64,000 nucleotides of DNA from Actinomadura sp. WMMA1423 (GTDB taxonomy: Bacteria; Actinomycetota; Actinomycetes; Streptosporangiales; Streptosporangiaceae): the NCBI RefSeq assembly GCF_006547145.1, contig NZ_CP041244.1:3906001-3970000 (forward strand). The letters are read 5' to 3'. A model generated the notes under the pieces. The model was not told the origin of the DNA, made no database searches, and saw nothing but the letters and a program-made list of their open reading frames with translations. Position numbers and translations under genes: made by a program. Position 1 is the stretch's first letter; each line of letters starts with the position of its first letter. This document shows positions 47,394 through 56,199 of the stretch, in pieces.

Positions 47394-49085
47394 ATGCAGT
47401 GTCCGACGTGCGGTAATGACACGCCTGGGACGCTCGGCAAGTGTTCGCACTGCGAGGCGCCGATCGACGTGTACTCGGTCGGACCCGCCGTCCCGCTGGG
47501 GGCTCCGGTCGCGGACGCCCCCGCGGCGGGGGGTCTCGCCGGCGGCGCCGACCCGCTCGGCGAGCGGACGATGATGGTGCCGCCGCCCGCCTCGTCCTGG
47601 GCCCCGAGCCCGCAGCCGCCCGCGGCCCCCGACCTGGGGAAGCACCACCCCGGCCCGCAGGGCATGCCGCAGTCCGGCCCGCAGTCCGGCCCGCAGGGCT
47701 CGTCCGAGGCTCCGGCGCAGCCCGTGCTGCGGCTGTACGCCGAGCCGCCCGCGTCCGCGTCGGCGCCGACGCCCGCCGTCGCGTCCCCGCTGCCGCCGCG
47801 CGACCCCGACGACACCGCCGCCTGGACGTTCGACCCCGACGCGGACGACGACCCGTCCGGCGGCTTCAGCACCGCGTCCCCGCCGCCCGCGTGGGGAGGC
47901 GGTCAGCAGTCGCCGCCCGCGGGCGACCCCGCTCCTCCGGCCGCGGGCCCGATGCCGCCGGGCGCCGGCGGGTCGAACCCGTTCGGGCTCCAGGATCAGG
48001 CCCCCCGCACCGAGTCGATCGTCCCGGACTCGTGGTTCGCGCAGCCGCGCAAGCCGGAGGCGGAGGCCGACGCCACGCAGGTGTGGGGCCAGCAGCCGCC
48101 CGGCGCCGCGCTGCCCCCGGCCCTTCCGGGCCCCGAGGCGACGCAGATCGCCCCCGGCCCGGGCGGGGCCCTCGCCATGCCGGGCGCCCAGGGGTTCGAC
48201 GACTTCGACCAGACGCGGTTCGAAGACTTCGACCGGACGCGGATGGACTCCGGCCACCCCATGGGCGGCCCTCCCCCGATGGGGTCCATGGGCGTCATGG
48301 GCCAGGGGCCGATGCAACAGGGGCCCATGCAGCCGGGCCCGATGCAGCCGGGCCCCATGCAGCAGGGGCCGATGGGCCCCGGGATGCAGCCCATGGGTGC
48401 GATGGGGCCGGGCGACCCCGCGTACGGCGGGTACCCGCCGGGCCAGTTCCCGCCGCCCCAGGGCAAGAGCGGGACGAGCAAGCCGCTGATCGCCGCCGTC
48501 GCCGCGCTGGTCACCGTCGCCGTCGGCACCGTCGCGTTCGTCGTGTGGCCGTCCGGCGACGACTCCCCCTCGGGCACCGGCCCGTCCCCGGCGGCGTCCC
48601 AGAAGCAGGTCGCGCAGAAGAACGCGATCCCGCCCGCGACGAAGCAGCAGGCCGCGGCCCTCAACGCGATCCTGAACGACAGCGTCGACACCCGCCGCAT
48701 CCTCGCGGGGGCGATCGGCCGGGCGGGCAAGTGCAAGACGCTGCCGCAGGCGATCCAGGGGTTCCAGACGGTCGCGCAGCGCCGCACGAACCAGATGCGC
48801 CGCACGCAGGGCCTCAAGGTCGACAAGCTGGCGAACGGGGAGCGGCTCCGCGGCTCGCTGAACCAGGCGCTGGGGGCGTCCCTCCAGGTCGACCAGGTCC
48901 TGCTGCAGTGGGCTCAGGCGAACCAGCGCAAGTGCAAGGGCAAGCCGCGTCCGAGCGCCGCGCAGGTCCCCGGGCGGGCGGCCGCCGAGCGGCGGGCGAC
49001 GGCGGCGAAGAAGCAGTTCGTCATCCTGTGGAACCCGGTCGCGAAGAAGACCGACCAGCCGCAGCGCAGCTGGAAACGGGTATAG
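47394..49085 (+). CDS. Zinc-ribbon, Pro/Gly/Gln-rich single-TM protein (paralogue 1)
   Basis: A 563-residue protein. The N-terminus is a zinc ribbon (MQCPTCGNDTPGTLGKCSHC). A 340-residue low-complexity region rich in Pro, Gly, Ala, Gln and Met follows, with GPMQQGPMQPGP-like repeats at about 300-325. One TM lies at about 361-385 (LIAAVAALVTVAVGTVAFVV). The external domain of ~180 residues is basic, helical, with two Cys in KCK contexts, and ends FVILWNPVAKKTDQP. The orientation (ribbon in, domain out) is inferred. I know no function. The neighbour at 49157 has the same plan with a related external domain, and a HerA-like ATPase gene converges on that second copy. Confidence 0.75.
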   Translation: MQCPTCGNDTPGTLGKCSHCEAPIDVYSVGPAVPLGAPVADAPAAGGLAGGADPLGERTMMVPPPASSWAPSPQPPAAPDLGKHHPGPQGMPQSGPQSGPQGSSEAPAQPVLRLYAEPPASASAPTPAVASPLPPRDPDDTAAWTFDPDADDDPSGGFSTASPPPAWGGGQQSPPAGDPAPPAAGPMPPGAGGSNPFGLQDQAPRTESIVPDSWFAQPRKPEAEADATQVWGQQPPGAALPPALPGPEATQIAPGPGGALAMPGAQGFDDFDQTRFEDFDRTRMDSGHPMGGPPPMGSMGVMGQGPMQQGPMQPGPMQPGPMQQGPMGPGMQPMGAMGPGDPAYGGYPPGQFPPPQGKSGTSKPLIAAVAALVTVAVGTVAFVVWPSGDDSPSGTGPSPAASQKQVAQKNAIPPATKQQAAALNAILNDSVDTRRILAGAIGRAGKCKTLPQAIQGFQTVAQRRTNQMRRTQGLKVDKLANGERLRGSLNQALGASLQVDQVLLQWAQANQRKCKGKPRPSAAQVPGRAAAERRATAAKKQFVILWNPVAKKTDQPQRSWKRV

Positions 49086-49156
49086 CGGGAAACGGGTGTA
49101 ACGGTCGGTCACGCAGTATTCTCTGACCGTTCGAACTCACGGGGCAGGGGGCCGTC

Positions 49157-50257
49157 ATGCGGTGTCCGAACTGCGGAACCGACTCCGCTTCGTCGTCGTC
49201 CAGGTGCGCGCACTGCGGCACGCCCCTCGACGCCCCGCCGGGCGCCGACGACGCGACCGCCCAGGACCACACGGCACGGGCCGGTGGCACGGCCGCCCAG
49301 GAGCAGGCCGGCCTGGACGACACCAGCCTGGACCCCACCGGCTCGGAGCACACGTCCCGCGACCCGTTCGGCGCCGCCCCGCCAGGCCAGAGCACGCCGG
49401 GCGCCGAGGACGCGACCACCCGGCACGCCCCCTACGGCGGCCCCCCGTACGGCGGTGATCCGGCGGGCGGCTACCCGCCGGGCGGAGGGTCTCCGGGGGC
49501 GGTGGGGGGCGTGCCCGTCCCGCGCGATCCGATACCGCCGCCGTGGGCCGACCAGAACCCCGTCCAGTGGGAGGCGCCGCCCGACCACACGCTCAGCATG
49601 CCGCCCGGCGAGGAGCGCACCACACAGCTGTCCCCCGAGCCCTGGGCCGCCGAGCCCGCGATCTGGCAGCCCCCGGCGCCGCCCAAGCGCAGCATGGTGC
49701 CCTACTTCCTGGGCGCGGCGGGCGTCGTCCTCCTGATCGGGCTGGCGGTGGGCATCGTGTTCTGGCCCAGCGGGTCGGACGCTCCGCCGACCGCGGCGTC
49801 CGGGCCGTCCGCGGGGCAGAGCCAGGACGTCGCGTCCGCGTCCGACACCCCCACGACCGAAGGCGACCTCGACGCGCAGGCGGCCGCCGTGAACGGCCTG
49901 CTGGAGGAGATGGGCGGCACCCGCTCCGACCTCGGCGCCGTCGTCGCCCAGGACTGCCCCGTCAGCGGCGTGCGGCGCGTCCTCGACGCGCGCCGCGCCC
50001 AGCTGGAGAAGGCGCGGGGCCTGGAGGTGGGCGCGCTCCTCAACGGCGAGGAGATGAAGGACGCGCTCGTCCGCGCCCTGGAGGCCTCGACGGAGTCGAA
50101 CCAGCGCTACCTGGACGGCGCCCCCGGCTGCCCGTCCGAGGGCGAGGTCGCCGACGTCAACCAGCGCGCCAGCTCCGCCAAGAGCGAGTTCATCGGCTAC
50201 TGGAACCCGGTCGCGGAGAAGGCGGGCCTGCCCACCCGCGGCGAGAGCGACATCTGA
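49157..50257 (+). CDS. Zinc-ribbon, Pro/Gly-rich single-TM protein (paralogue 2)
   Basis: A 366-residue protein of the same architecture as its upstream neighbour: zinc ribbon (MRCPNCGTDSASSSSRCAHC), a Pro/Gly/Asp-rich linker, one TM (about 180-203, YFLGAAGVVLLIGLAVGIVF) followed by WPSGSD, and an external domain. The last 150 residues align with paralogue 1: VNGLLEEMGGTRSDLGAVV against LNAILNDSVDTRRILAGAI, one Cys early and one late, and the shared ending EFIGYWNPVAEKAGLP. It is acidic where the first is basic. The gap between the genes is 71 bp. A tandem duplication with charge divergence is likely. Function unknown. Confidence 0.75.
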   Translation: MRCPNCGTDSASSSSRCAHCGTPLDAPPGADDATAQDHTARAGGTAAQEQAGLDDTSLDPTGSEHTSRDPFGAAPPGQSTPGAEDATTRHAPYGGPPYGGDPAGGYPPGGGSPGAVGGVPVPRDPIPPPWADQNPVQWEAPPDHTLSMPPGEERTTQLSPEPWAAEPAIWQPPAPPKRSMVPYFLGAAGVVLLIGLAVGIVFWPSGSDAPPTAASGPSAGQSQDVASASDTPTTEGDLDAQAAAVNGLLEEMGGTRSDLGAVVAQDCPVSGVRRVLDARRAQLEKARGLEVGALLNGEEMKDALVRALEASTESNQRYLDGAPGCPSEGEVADVNQRASSAKSEFIGYWNPVAEKAGLPTRGESDI

Positions 50258-50279
50258 GCCGCTCGGCCCGCCGGCTCGG

Positions 50280-53200
50280 TCACTCGGCCTTCTGGGTGAG
50301 GAAGGGCAGGCCCTCCGACGGGTCCTCGAACGGCGTGATGAAGCGGTCGTACCAGCTCAGGACCGGCTCCAGCCATCCGGTGACGCGCATCGTCCCGGCG
50401 ACGTGCTCGATCTGGTCGTCCTCGTCGACGCCGATCGCGACGACGGGCAGGTCCCGGAAGAAGCCCGACCGGTCGTCGTCGCCGTAGAGGGCGGTCGCGG
50501 CGATGGGGCGGTTGCGTTCCAGCTCCATGGACAGGGGATGGCGGCGCAGGGCGCGGAGCCGGTGGCCGAGCTTGGCGTCCGGCTGCTGCTTGAGGCCGGG
50601 CAGCTGGTAGTCCAGCGGCGGCGCGGGGGCGTGCTTGTCGGGCGCGTCGCCGCCGTAGGGGAACAGCCTGTCGAGCTCGTGCAGCCACCGGACCTGCGGG
50701 ATCACCCAGTGCGGCCCGGGGGCCGTCCCCGGCGCGCCGCCGCCGAGCAGGCGCTGCGCGGCCTCGGCGGCCGCGGCGGTGAGGTCGGACGGCGGGTAGG
50801 CGATCCGCAGCCCCCGCGACCGCCGGCTGACCGCCCGTTCGAGGACGGTCGCCAGCGCGCACTCGCGGAGCCGGGGCGCGAGCCGCGACCAGGAACGCCC
50901 GAGCTCCGGCGGGACGGACGGGATCGGACGGTTCGCGACATGCGCCAGGACGAGCGTGTCGGCCCACAGCCGCAGCCACGCCCAGTCGGCCTTGCCCGCG
51001 ATCAGGTCCGCCTCGCGCAGCTCGTACAGGGTGCAGGCGCGCCCCGAGCGGCACTCGCACCCGCAGGCGGCCGAGCGCCTCCCGTCCACGGGCGGGGGCG
51101 GGCCGGGCAGCTCCGCCTCGCGGCCCTCGCCGAGCGGCACCCGCACGCGCAGGGGGCGGTCCATGCCGTCGGCGAACACGGCGGCGACGCCGGGGCGCAG
51201 CGACACGACCTCGCGGGACTGGTCCTCGTCCAGGTTCATCGCGGCGCCGACCTGGTGCCGGTCGTCGAACGCGGGCAGCCGGTGCACGACCTTCAGCGCG
51301 GTGTTCTTGATGACGTCCGGGACGAGCTTGGTCGGGATCTGCTCGGCGACGATGATGCCCTCGCCGTACGCGCGGATCTCGGCGAGCATCCCGGCGAACA
51401 GCTCGACGGCGTGCGAGCTGCCGCGCTCCGGCCCGCGGTTGCGCAGCAACCGGTGCGCCTCCTCGATCACGATGACGTGCCGCAGCGCCGGCCCCGTCGC
51501 GCGGTCGCGCTTGCGCTCGCGCATCCGCAGGTGCTCGACGATGCGGATGATGAGCGTCCCCATGAGGAACGCCTTGTCCTCGTCGTTCGCGACGTCCTCG
51601 ATGGCGAGCACGATGTTGTCGCGCAGCATCCCGCCGATGTCGGCCGGATGCCCGCCCTCGAAGAACCGCCCGGCCGAGCCGATGCGCAGCGAGCGCAGGC
51701 GCACGTCCACGAACCCCTGCACGTCGGCCATCAGCTCGCGCCCGTAGCCCACGTCCTGGATGACCTGGAGCGCCGCGTTCTGCAACTGCTCCAGGGTCGG
51801 CACCGTCGGGCCGATGAGCGACCCGGGCACGCCCCCGCCCGTCACCACGTCCCACCCGTTGTCCTCGTAGACGCGCTGGAGGGCCTGCGCCATGATCTGC
51901 GGGAACGGCTCCTCGGCGTCGAACGCGGCCTGGAACAGCGCCCGGACCATGTCGATATGTGCCTGGACGGGGTAGTCCGGCTCCGGCGCGAGCGGGTTCA
52001 CCGACAGCGGCACCGAGCCCGGATCCGAGGGGTTGACGACCGTGACGGGCCCGCCGAGGTCCTGGATGCGGCCCGCCATCGCCGCGTACTCCGACTTCGC
52101 GGGCTCGATCGCGAGCCACGGCACCCCGGCCCTGGTGAGCTGCTCCAGCAGGTGCCGGACGGTCTGCGACTTGCCCGCGCCGGTCGCGCCCGTCACGAAC
52201 ACGTGCCGGTTGATGGTCGAGCGGGGCACGGTGAACCGGCCGACCTCGCGGTCCTGGCCGTCCAGGATGGCGCCGAGCTCGATCTGCGCCTCGCCGCTCA
52301 CCGGCACGGTCTCCGACGTCACGTCGAAGTACCCGGCGTCCAGCACCCGCAGCCCGGGCACCTCCCGCCGCGGCAGGCCGGCGAGCGCCGCCAGCGCCCC
52401 CGCCGTCGCGACGAACGGGAACCGCTGCTCCGGCTCGGCCGCCGCCCGCGCCGGAGCGGGCGCCGCGCCCGGCGCCAGCATCTCCGCGAACGACCCGCTC
52501 CCCTGCCCCGACCGCAGCCGGTACGGATGGTGCCCGAGCTCCATCGACCCGACCAGCACGGGCGCGATCTGCCCCAGCTCCGCCTGCGACGCCGCGCCCG
52601 CGACCACCCTGACCTGCCAGAGCCCGGCCTCGCGGAACGCGTCCAGTTCGGCGAGCCGCCGGTCGGCCCGCGCGACCGCGAGCCGCGCGTGCTCGTCCTC
52701 GCCCCGCCGCAGCATCCGCAGCTCGTGGTGCAGCTCGCGCATCTCGGAGTCGATCAGCCGCTCGTCGCACGGATCGGCGACCACGAACCACCCGAACGGC
52801 CGCTCCATCAGCGTGACCAGCGTCGACTCGAACAGCCCGGGCCCGCCCCCCGCGCCGGACCCCTGCGGGGCGAGCCGCCCGGGGCACCGCGTCCACGCCA
52901 TCCGCTCGGCCTGCCGCAGCCACCCGTCCCCGATCGGCACACCCCGCGCGCCGCTGGGGAACAGCAGCCCGTGCGTCTCGGCCCCGGCCTCCGGCGCCCC
53001 GATCGGCCCCGCATTGGTGATCAGCTCCAGCGGCGCCCCGCCCCCCGCCGACAGCCACCCGACGACGAACGGCCGCCCCAACCGCGCCGCCGACAACGCC
53101 GCAGGCAGGACGCTCACAAAATCCCACTCCGCGGACGCCTCCCGCTGCGGCGCCGGAATCGCCTGGATCCGGTACCAGGGCCCGGGCAGCACGAAGGGCC

Positions 53201-53291
53201 TCCCCTGCATGGCGGCCGGCGGCCCACTCTGAGGCACCCCACCGCCCCACCCGAGCGGCGGCCTGCCAGCACCAGAAGAACCAGGGGGCAT
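50280..53291 (-). CDS. HerA/FtsK-like DUF87 ATPase with Cys cluster
   Basis: About 1003 residues. The N-terminal 330 have no recognised domain but hold an Arg-rich helical stretch (about 160-225). The ATPase core has Walker A VTGATGAGKSQTVRHLL at about 364-380, PWLAIEPAKSEYAAMAG, Walker B LRHVIVIEEAHRLLRNRG at about 602-620 and an Arg-containing IIVAEQIPTKLVPDVIKNT, the HerA/VirB4-like order. A CGCECRSGRACTLYE cluster lies at about 741-755. No TM is evident. Such ATPases are hexameric motors that translocate DNA or protein. The start at 53291 is chosen over an upstream extension lacking conserved sequence. It converges on the zinc-ribbon paralogues. Confidence 0.85.
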   Translation of the reverse strand: MPPGSSGAGRPPLGWGGGVPQSGPPAAMQGRPFVLPGPWYRIQAIPAPQREASAEWDFVSVLPAALSAARLGRPFVVGWLSAGGGAPLELITNAGPIGAPEAGAETHGLLFPSGARGVPIGDGWLRQAERMAWTRCPGRLAPQGSGAGGGPGLFESTLVTLMERPFGWFVVADPCDERLIDSEMRELHHELRMLRRGEDEHARLAVARADRRLAELDAFREAGLWQVRVVAGAASQAELGQIAPVLVGSMELGHHPYRLRSGQGSGSFAEMLAPGAAPAPARAAAEPEQRFPFVATAGALAALAGLPRREVPGLRVLDAGYFDVTSETVPVSGEAQIELGAILDGQDREVGRFTVPRSTINRHVFVTGATGAGKSQTVRHLLEQLTRAGVPWLAIEPAKSEYAAMAGRIQDLGGPVTVVNPSDPGSVPLSVNPLAPEPDYPVQAHIDMVRALFQAAFDAEEPFPQIMAQALQRVYEDNGWDVVTGGGVPGSLIGPTVPTLEQLQNAALQVIQDVGYGRELMADVQGFVDVRLRSLRIGSAGRFFEGGHPADIGGMLRDNIVLAIEDVANDEDKAFLMGTLIIRIVEHLRMRERKRDRATGPALRHVIVIEEAHRLLRNRGPERGSSHAVELFAGMLAEIRAYGEGIIVAEQIPTKLVPDVIKNTALKVVHRLPAFDDRHQVGAAMNLDEDQSREVVSLRPGVAAVFADGMDRPLRVRVPLGEGREAELPGPPPPVDGRRSAACGCECRSGRACTLYELREADLIAGKADWAWLRLWADTLVLAHVANRPIPSVPPELGRSWSRLAPRLRECALATVLERAVSRRSRGLRIAYPPSDLTAAAAEAAQRLLGGGAPGTAPGPHWVIPQVRWLHELDRLFPYGGDAPDKHAPAPPLDYQLPGLKQQPDAKLGHRLRALRRHPLSMELERNRPIAATALYGDDDRSGFFRDLPVVAIGVDEDDQIEHVAGTMRVTGWLEPVLSWYDRFITPFEDPSEGLPFLTQKAE

Positions 53292-53505
53292 AGTCACCCC
53301 AGCATCCTTCCCCGCCCCCACCCCCCAAGCCAATGCCCGCACAGGAAGAACCGGCCCACTCCCGCCGCACCCACCGCGCCAGGCGGGCAACTCGGGCGTC
53401 GCGCCGGCGCGGCCCTCACTTCCCCCAGATCGAACAAGTGCGAGGTCCCCACAACCGACGCCATCGACCCGAAGGCGGCGTCGTGGTCGGCGTGGATCCG
53501 AGCAC

Positions 53506-54000
53506 TCAGGCCGACCGCTGCCGCGCTCCCATTGCCCGGGTCCACTCGATCACGGCGGGTCGGCGCAGCAGCCTGGACAGGACGAACGACACCGCTCCGA
53601 ACGCGATCATCGGAAGGGTGAGCAGGACCAACCGCAGCGTGGGCCAGTCCCCGCCCAGTTCGAACCCCGTGGCCACGACCAGGACCGCGAGCAGCACACC
53701 GCCCGGCACGAGGACCCCGAAGGCGAGCAGCACCTGCCGCAGATAATGGACGGCCATGCGGCCTCCACACCAGACCCGCCACATCCACAGCGCGACGACG
53801 GCCGTCCAGAACGCGGCGTATCCGGCGGCCTCACCGGTGACCGTTCCTGCGCCGACCAGGCTGAAGACCGTCACCACCGCCCAGTAGAGGCCGACCCAGA
53901 CCAGCACCGCGGTCACCTCCCGCGGCCGCCGCGTACTGTTAGCGAACTCGGGCGACACAACAACCTCCGGCGCGGTAGAACGGCCGACCGCCCCGATCAT
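53506..54000 (-). CDS. Four-TM membrane protein, unknown
   Basis: A 164-residue protein with hydrophobic helices at about residues 32-55, 60-78, 90-112 and 122-142, separated by short loops; the C-terminus is basic (SRLLRRPAVIEWTRAMG). There is no family I recognise. The ATG at 54000 is the last one before the predicted soluble N-terminus. About 215 bp of sequence without a supportable gene separate it from the HerA-like gene start. Confidence 0.65.
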   Translation of the reverse strand: MIGAVGRSTAPEVVVSPEFANSTRRPREVTAVLVWVGLYWAVVTVFSLVGAGTVTGEAAGYAAFWTAVVALWMWRVWCGGRMAVHYLRQVLLAFGVLVPGGVLLAVLVVATGFELGGDWPTLRLVLLTLPMIAFGAVSFVLSRLLRRPAVIEWTRAMGARQRSA

Positions 54001-54073
54001 ATTCACGAGTGTTTCCGAAGACTCCCGCCTGTGGGAGAAGTACTTGAAGGAACGCAGTCGAAGAGGAGCAGCG

Positions 54074-54280
54074 ATGACGAAGTTTCCCGAGTGGAGCGAG
54101 GTCCGCGCCGACGTCGTCGCAGCAGCGGGCGGCGAGGGCGCCGTCACCGAGGCCCGCAGACGCAATCAGGCCTACATCGACGGTCACCGGCTCGCCGAAC
54201 GCCGCAAGGCCGTGGGCCTGTCCCAGACCGACGTCGCCGACAAGATGGGCGTGACCAAGAGCCGCGACTCCCAGATCTGA
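54074..54280 (+). pseudogene. Truncated XRE/HigA-like antitoxin remnant
   Basis: A 68-residue ORF (ATG after AGAGGAG at 54061-54067). It starts MTKFPEWSEVRADVVAAAGG and has the HTH LAERRKAVGLSQTDVADKMG, VTKSRDSQI, then stops. In full-length relatives the helix reads KSRVSQIE and runs on for about 30 more residues. Here Val is Asp and a stop follows at once, so the recognition helix is cut. No toxin gene is adjacent. The gene looks like a decayed antitoxin with a still intact ribosome site. Confidence 0.6.
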
Positions 54281-54350
54281 GTGAGTCGGCTTCAACGTGC
54301 GATCAGGCGGTCCGGGGTCGTGCACTACAGGCCGTCCCCGCCGCTGGTCT

Positions 54351-54749
54351 TCATGAGGGGTCCAGGACGGCGAAGACTACCTTGCCGGCGTTGCCGGACA
54401 GGGGGCGGACGCCCCAACAGCGGGCCAACTGGTCGACGATGAACAGGCCACGGCCCGCCTCGCTGACGGCGTCCGCGCGCTGGATGCGGGGCAGGTCGCA
54501 GGTCGCGTCCTGGACCTCCAGCCACAGCGCGCCGTCGTCGGTGCGTCCGATCCGGAACGTCACGTCGTCATCGGACGCGGCCGCATAGCGGAGAGCGTTG
54601 GTGACCAGCTCGCTGGCCACCAGGCACGGGACGAAGTCGTCCAGGCCCCACTGACCGGTGACCAGACGCACGAACCGCCGCACCTCGGCAACGACCGCAA
54701 GATCGTTCTTCACCACCAACTCGCTCTCGTACCGCGCCGCCTCACCCAT
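54351..54749 (-). CDS. GHKL-type ATP-binding regulator (RsbW/AbaA-like)
   Basis: A 132-residue protein of the anti-sigma-factor kinase fold (HATPase_c_2). The N box is PCLVASELVTNALRYAAASD, the G1-like DGALWLEVQDATCDLPRI and the G2 region EAGRGLFIVDQLARCWGV. It binds ATP and probably a sigma factor or regulator. The ATG at 54749 has a strong site (GAGGAGAAGG). It is divergent from an XRE/DUF5753 gene followed by DUF397 genes, the set seen at the whiJ locus of Streptomyces as I recall. Confidence 0.88.
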   Translation of the reverse strand: MGEAARYESELVVKNDLAVVAEVRRFVRLVTGQWGLDDFVPCLVASELVTNALRYAAASDDDVTFRIGRTDDGALWLEVQDATCDLPRIQRADAVSEAGRGLFIVDQLARCWGVRPLSGNAGKVVFAVLDPS

Positions 54750-54815
54750 GATCCTTCTCCTCACTTTGTGTAGCGAACATCACACAGTGAGCCACTATCC
54801 GGGCTAGGATTCGCA

Positions 54816-54866
54816 TGCCAAAACAGGGTTGGCAGGTGCTGGCATGGCTGAATCGAAATTGGCATG
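54816..54866. promoter_or_regulatory. Cluster of TGCCA/TGGCA boxes between GHKL and XRE genes
   Basis: TGCCAA (54816-54821) and TTGGCA (54829-54834) form a perfect 6-bp inverted repeat with a 7-nt spacer. Further copies occur at 54840-54844 (TGGCA) and 54859-54864 (TTGGCA). A candidate operator for the XRE regulator in the divergent region. Confidence 0.4.
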
Positions 54867-54887
54867 TTCCTGGAGAGGCAGGCCCCG

Positions 54888-55697
54888 ATGTCCCCTCGTC
54901 GGCAACGTCCACGCGAGTCTCCCGCCCTCGTCGCTTTCGGCCGCCAGATGCGGCTATTACGAGAGGCCAAAAATGTCAAACAGGAGACCCTTGCTCACCT
55001 GACCAAGGTAAGCGCGCCACAGGTCAGCAAGATCGAAGCTGGAAAGCGGCGCGCCACTCGAGCCTTCGCGGTAGCCGTGGACGACTACCTGGGGGCTGGA
55101 GACGCGCTCGTCAACCTCTGGGAGGACCTCAACAAGGACGGGCATCCCGTGCCCATTTGGTTCGACTGGCCGGTGATCGAAGCTGATGCGGCGATGCTCG
55201 TCTGCTACGAGCAGTCGGTCATGCCCGGTCTCGCACAGACGCCGGCTTATGCCTCGGCGATCCTCCATGGCAACCAGGAAGCCGTGGAGGCGCGGATCAG
55301 CCGCCAGACGATCATCACCGGCGACGACAAGACGGTTCCGCCCACCCTTGTGATCATGGTGGACGAACAGGCGCTCTACCGGCCGGTCGGCACCGCTGAG
55401 ACGATGAAGGAGCAACTGGAACACCTGATAGCGCTTAGTTTGTTGCCGAACGTCACGGTTCAAGTAGTGTTGACAAGTGGTGAGCACAACGGAAACTCGG
55501 GTTCTTTCGTGCTTGCCACGATGGCTGACCGCAGCGAGGTCGCCTATGTCGAGACAGCGATACGCCCGATCACCACGGACAATCCGGAAGACCTCTCCGA
55601 ACTGGCGCGGACTCTGGTCGACCTCCGCGCCCGAACCCTTACCCGTGAGATGTCCTGCGAACTGATCAGAAAGGTGGTCCAGGAGAAATGGACCTGA
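54888..55697 (+). CDS. XRE-family regulator with DUF5753 domain (WhiJ-like)
   Basis: A 269-residue protein. The HTH is FGRQMRLLREAKNVKQETLA, HLTKVSAPQVSKIEAGKRRA; the C-terminal DUF5753 part has YEQSVMPGLAQTPAYASAIL, ISRQTIITGDDKTVPPTLVI, MVDEQALYRPVG and VQVVLTSGEHNGNSGSF. These regulators work with a small DUF397 partner and a GHKL ATPase in development or antibiotic control in streptomycetes. ATG 54888 lies 9 nt after GGAGAGG; ATG 54864 has no site. Base composition is noticeably less GC-rich than that of neighbours. The stop overlaps the first DUF397 gene by 10 nt. Confidence 0.92.
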   Translation: MSPRRQRPRESPALVAFGRQMRLLREAKNVKQETLAHLTKVSAPQVSKIEAGKRRATRAFAVAVDDYLGAGDALVNLWEDLNKDGHPVPIWFDWPVIEADAAMLVCYEQSVMPGLAQTPAYASAILHGNQEAVEARISRQTIITGDDKTVPPTLVIMVDEQALYRPVGTAETMKEQLEHLIALSLLPNVTVQVVLTSGEHNGNSGSFVLATMADRSEVAYVETAIRPITTDNPEDLSELARTLVDLRARTLTREMSCELIRKVVQEKWT

Positions 55698-55876
55698 CGA
55701 ACGCCAAGTGGCGTAAGAGCAGCTACAGCACGTCCAACGGCGGCAACTGCGTCGAGCTGGCGGACGCCGCCGGGGCGGTGGCCGTACGGGACAGCAAGGA
55801 CCCGCACGGACCCGTCCTCCTGCTCAACCGCGCCGCCCTGCGCACCGCCATGAACTCCGCCCTCACGACTCGCTAA
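55688..55876 (+). CDS. DUF397 protein, copy 1
   Basis: A 62-residue protein: MDLTNAKWRKSSYSTSNGGN, CVELADAAGAVAVRDSKDP, then a GPVLLLNRAALRTAMNS end. This is the complete DUF397 domain, including W-R-K-S-S-Y-S and the V-R-D-S-K-x-P motif. DUF397 proteins accompany XRE/DUF5753 regulators and are thought to bind and modulate them. It overlaps its regulator gene by 10 nt, so translation is coupled. This is the copy at the original operon position. Confidence 0.93.
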   Translation: MDLTNAKWRKSSYSTSNGGNCVELADAAGAVAVRDSKDPHGPVLLLNRAALRTAMNSALTTR

Positions 55877-55943
55877 CCCGCCCGCGCCCGGACCGTCACG
55901 GAAAGCCTTGACGTGACCTGATCAGAAAGGTCATTCAAGAGAG

Positions 55944-56132
55944 ATGGACCTGACGAACGCCACATGGCGAAAGAGCAGCTACACCGGCTCCAACGGCGGC
56001 AACTGCGTCGAGCTGGCGGACGCGGCCGGGGCGGTGGCCGTACGGGACAGCAAGGACCCGGACGGGCCCGTCCTCCTGCTCAACCGCGCCGCCCTGCGCA
56101 CCGCCGTGAACTCCGCCCTCACGACTCGCTGA
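55944..56132 (+). CDS. DUF397 protein, copy 2
   Basis: 62 residues, nearly identical to copy 1 (K7 to T, HGP to DGP, Met to Val near the end). It starts exactly 256 bp after copy 1. The leader carries a relic of the XRE gene tail (CTGATCAGAAAGGTCATT), readable as LIRKVIQERWT before the overlapping start. So the duplicated unit was the junction of regulator and DUF397 gene. Confidence 0.93.
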   Translation: MDLTNATWRKSSYTGSNGGNCVELADAAGAVAVRDSKDPDGPVLLLNRAALRTAVNSALTTR

Positions 56133-56199
56133 CCCGCCCACGCCCGGTCCGTCACAGAAGGCCTTGACGTGGCCTGATCAGAAAGGTCATTCAAGAGAG

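Noticed and set aside
48290..48390. Repeated GGGCCCATGCAG-like words considered as a repeat array or CRISPR
   Set aside because: They are in-frame codons for a Gly-Pro-Met-Gln low-complexity linker, with no unique spacers or fixed period.
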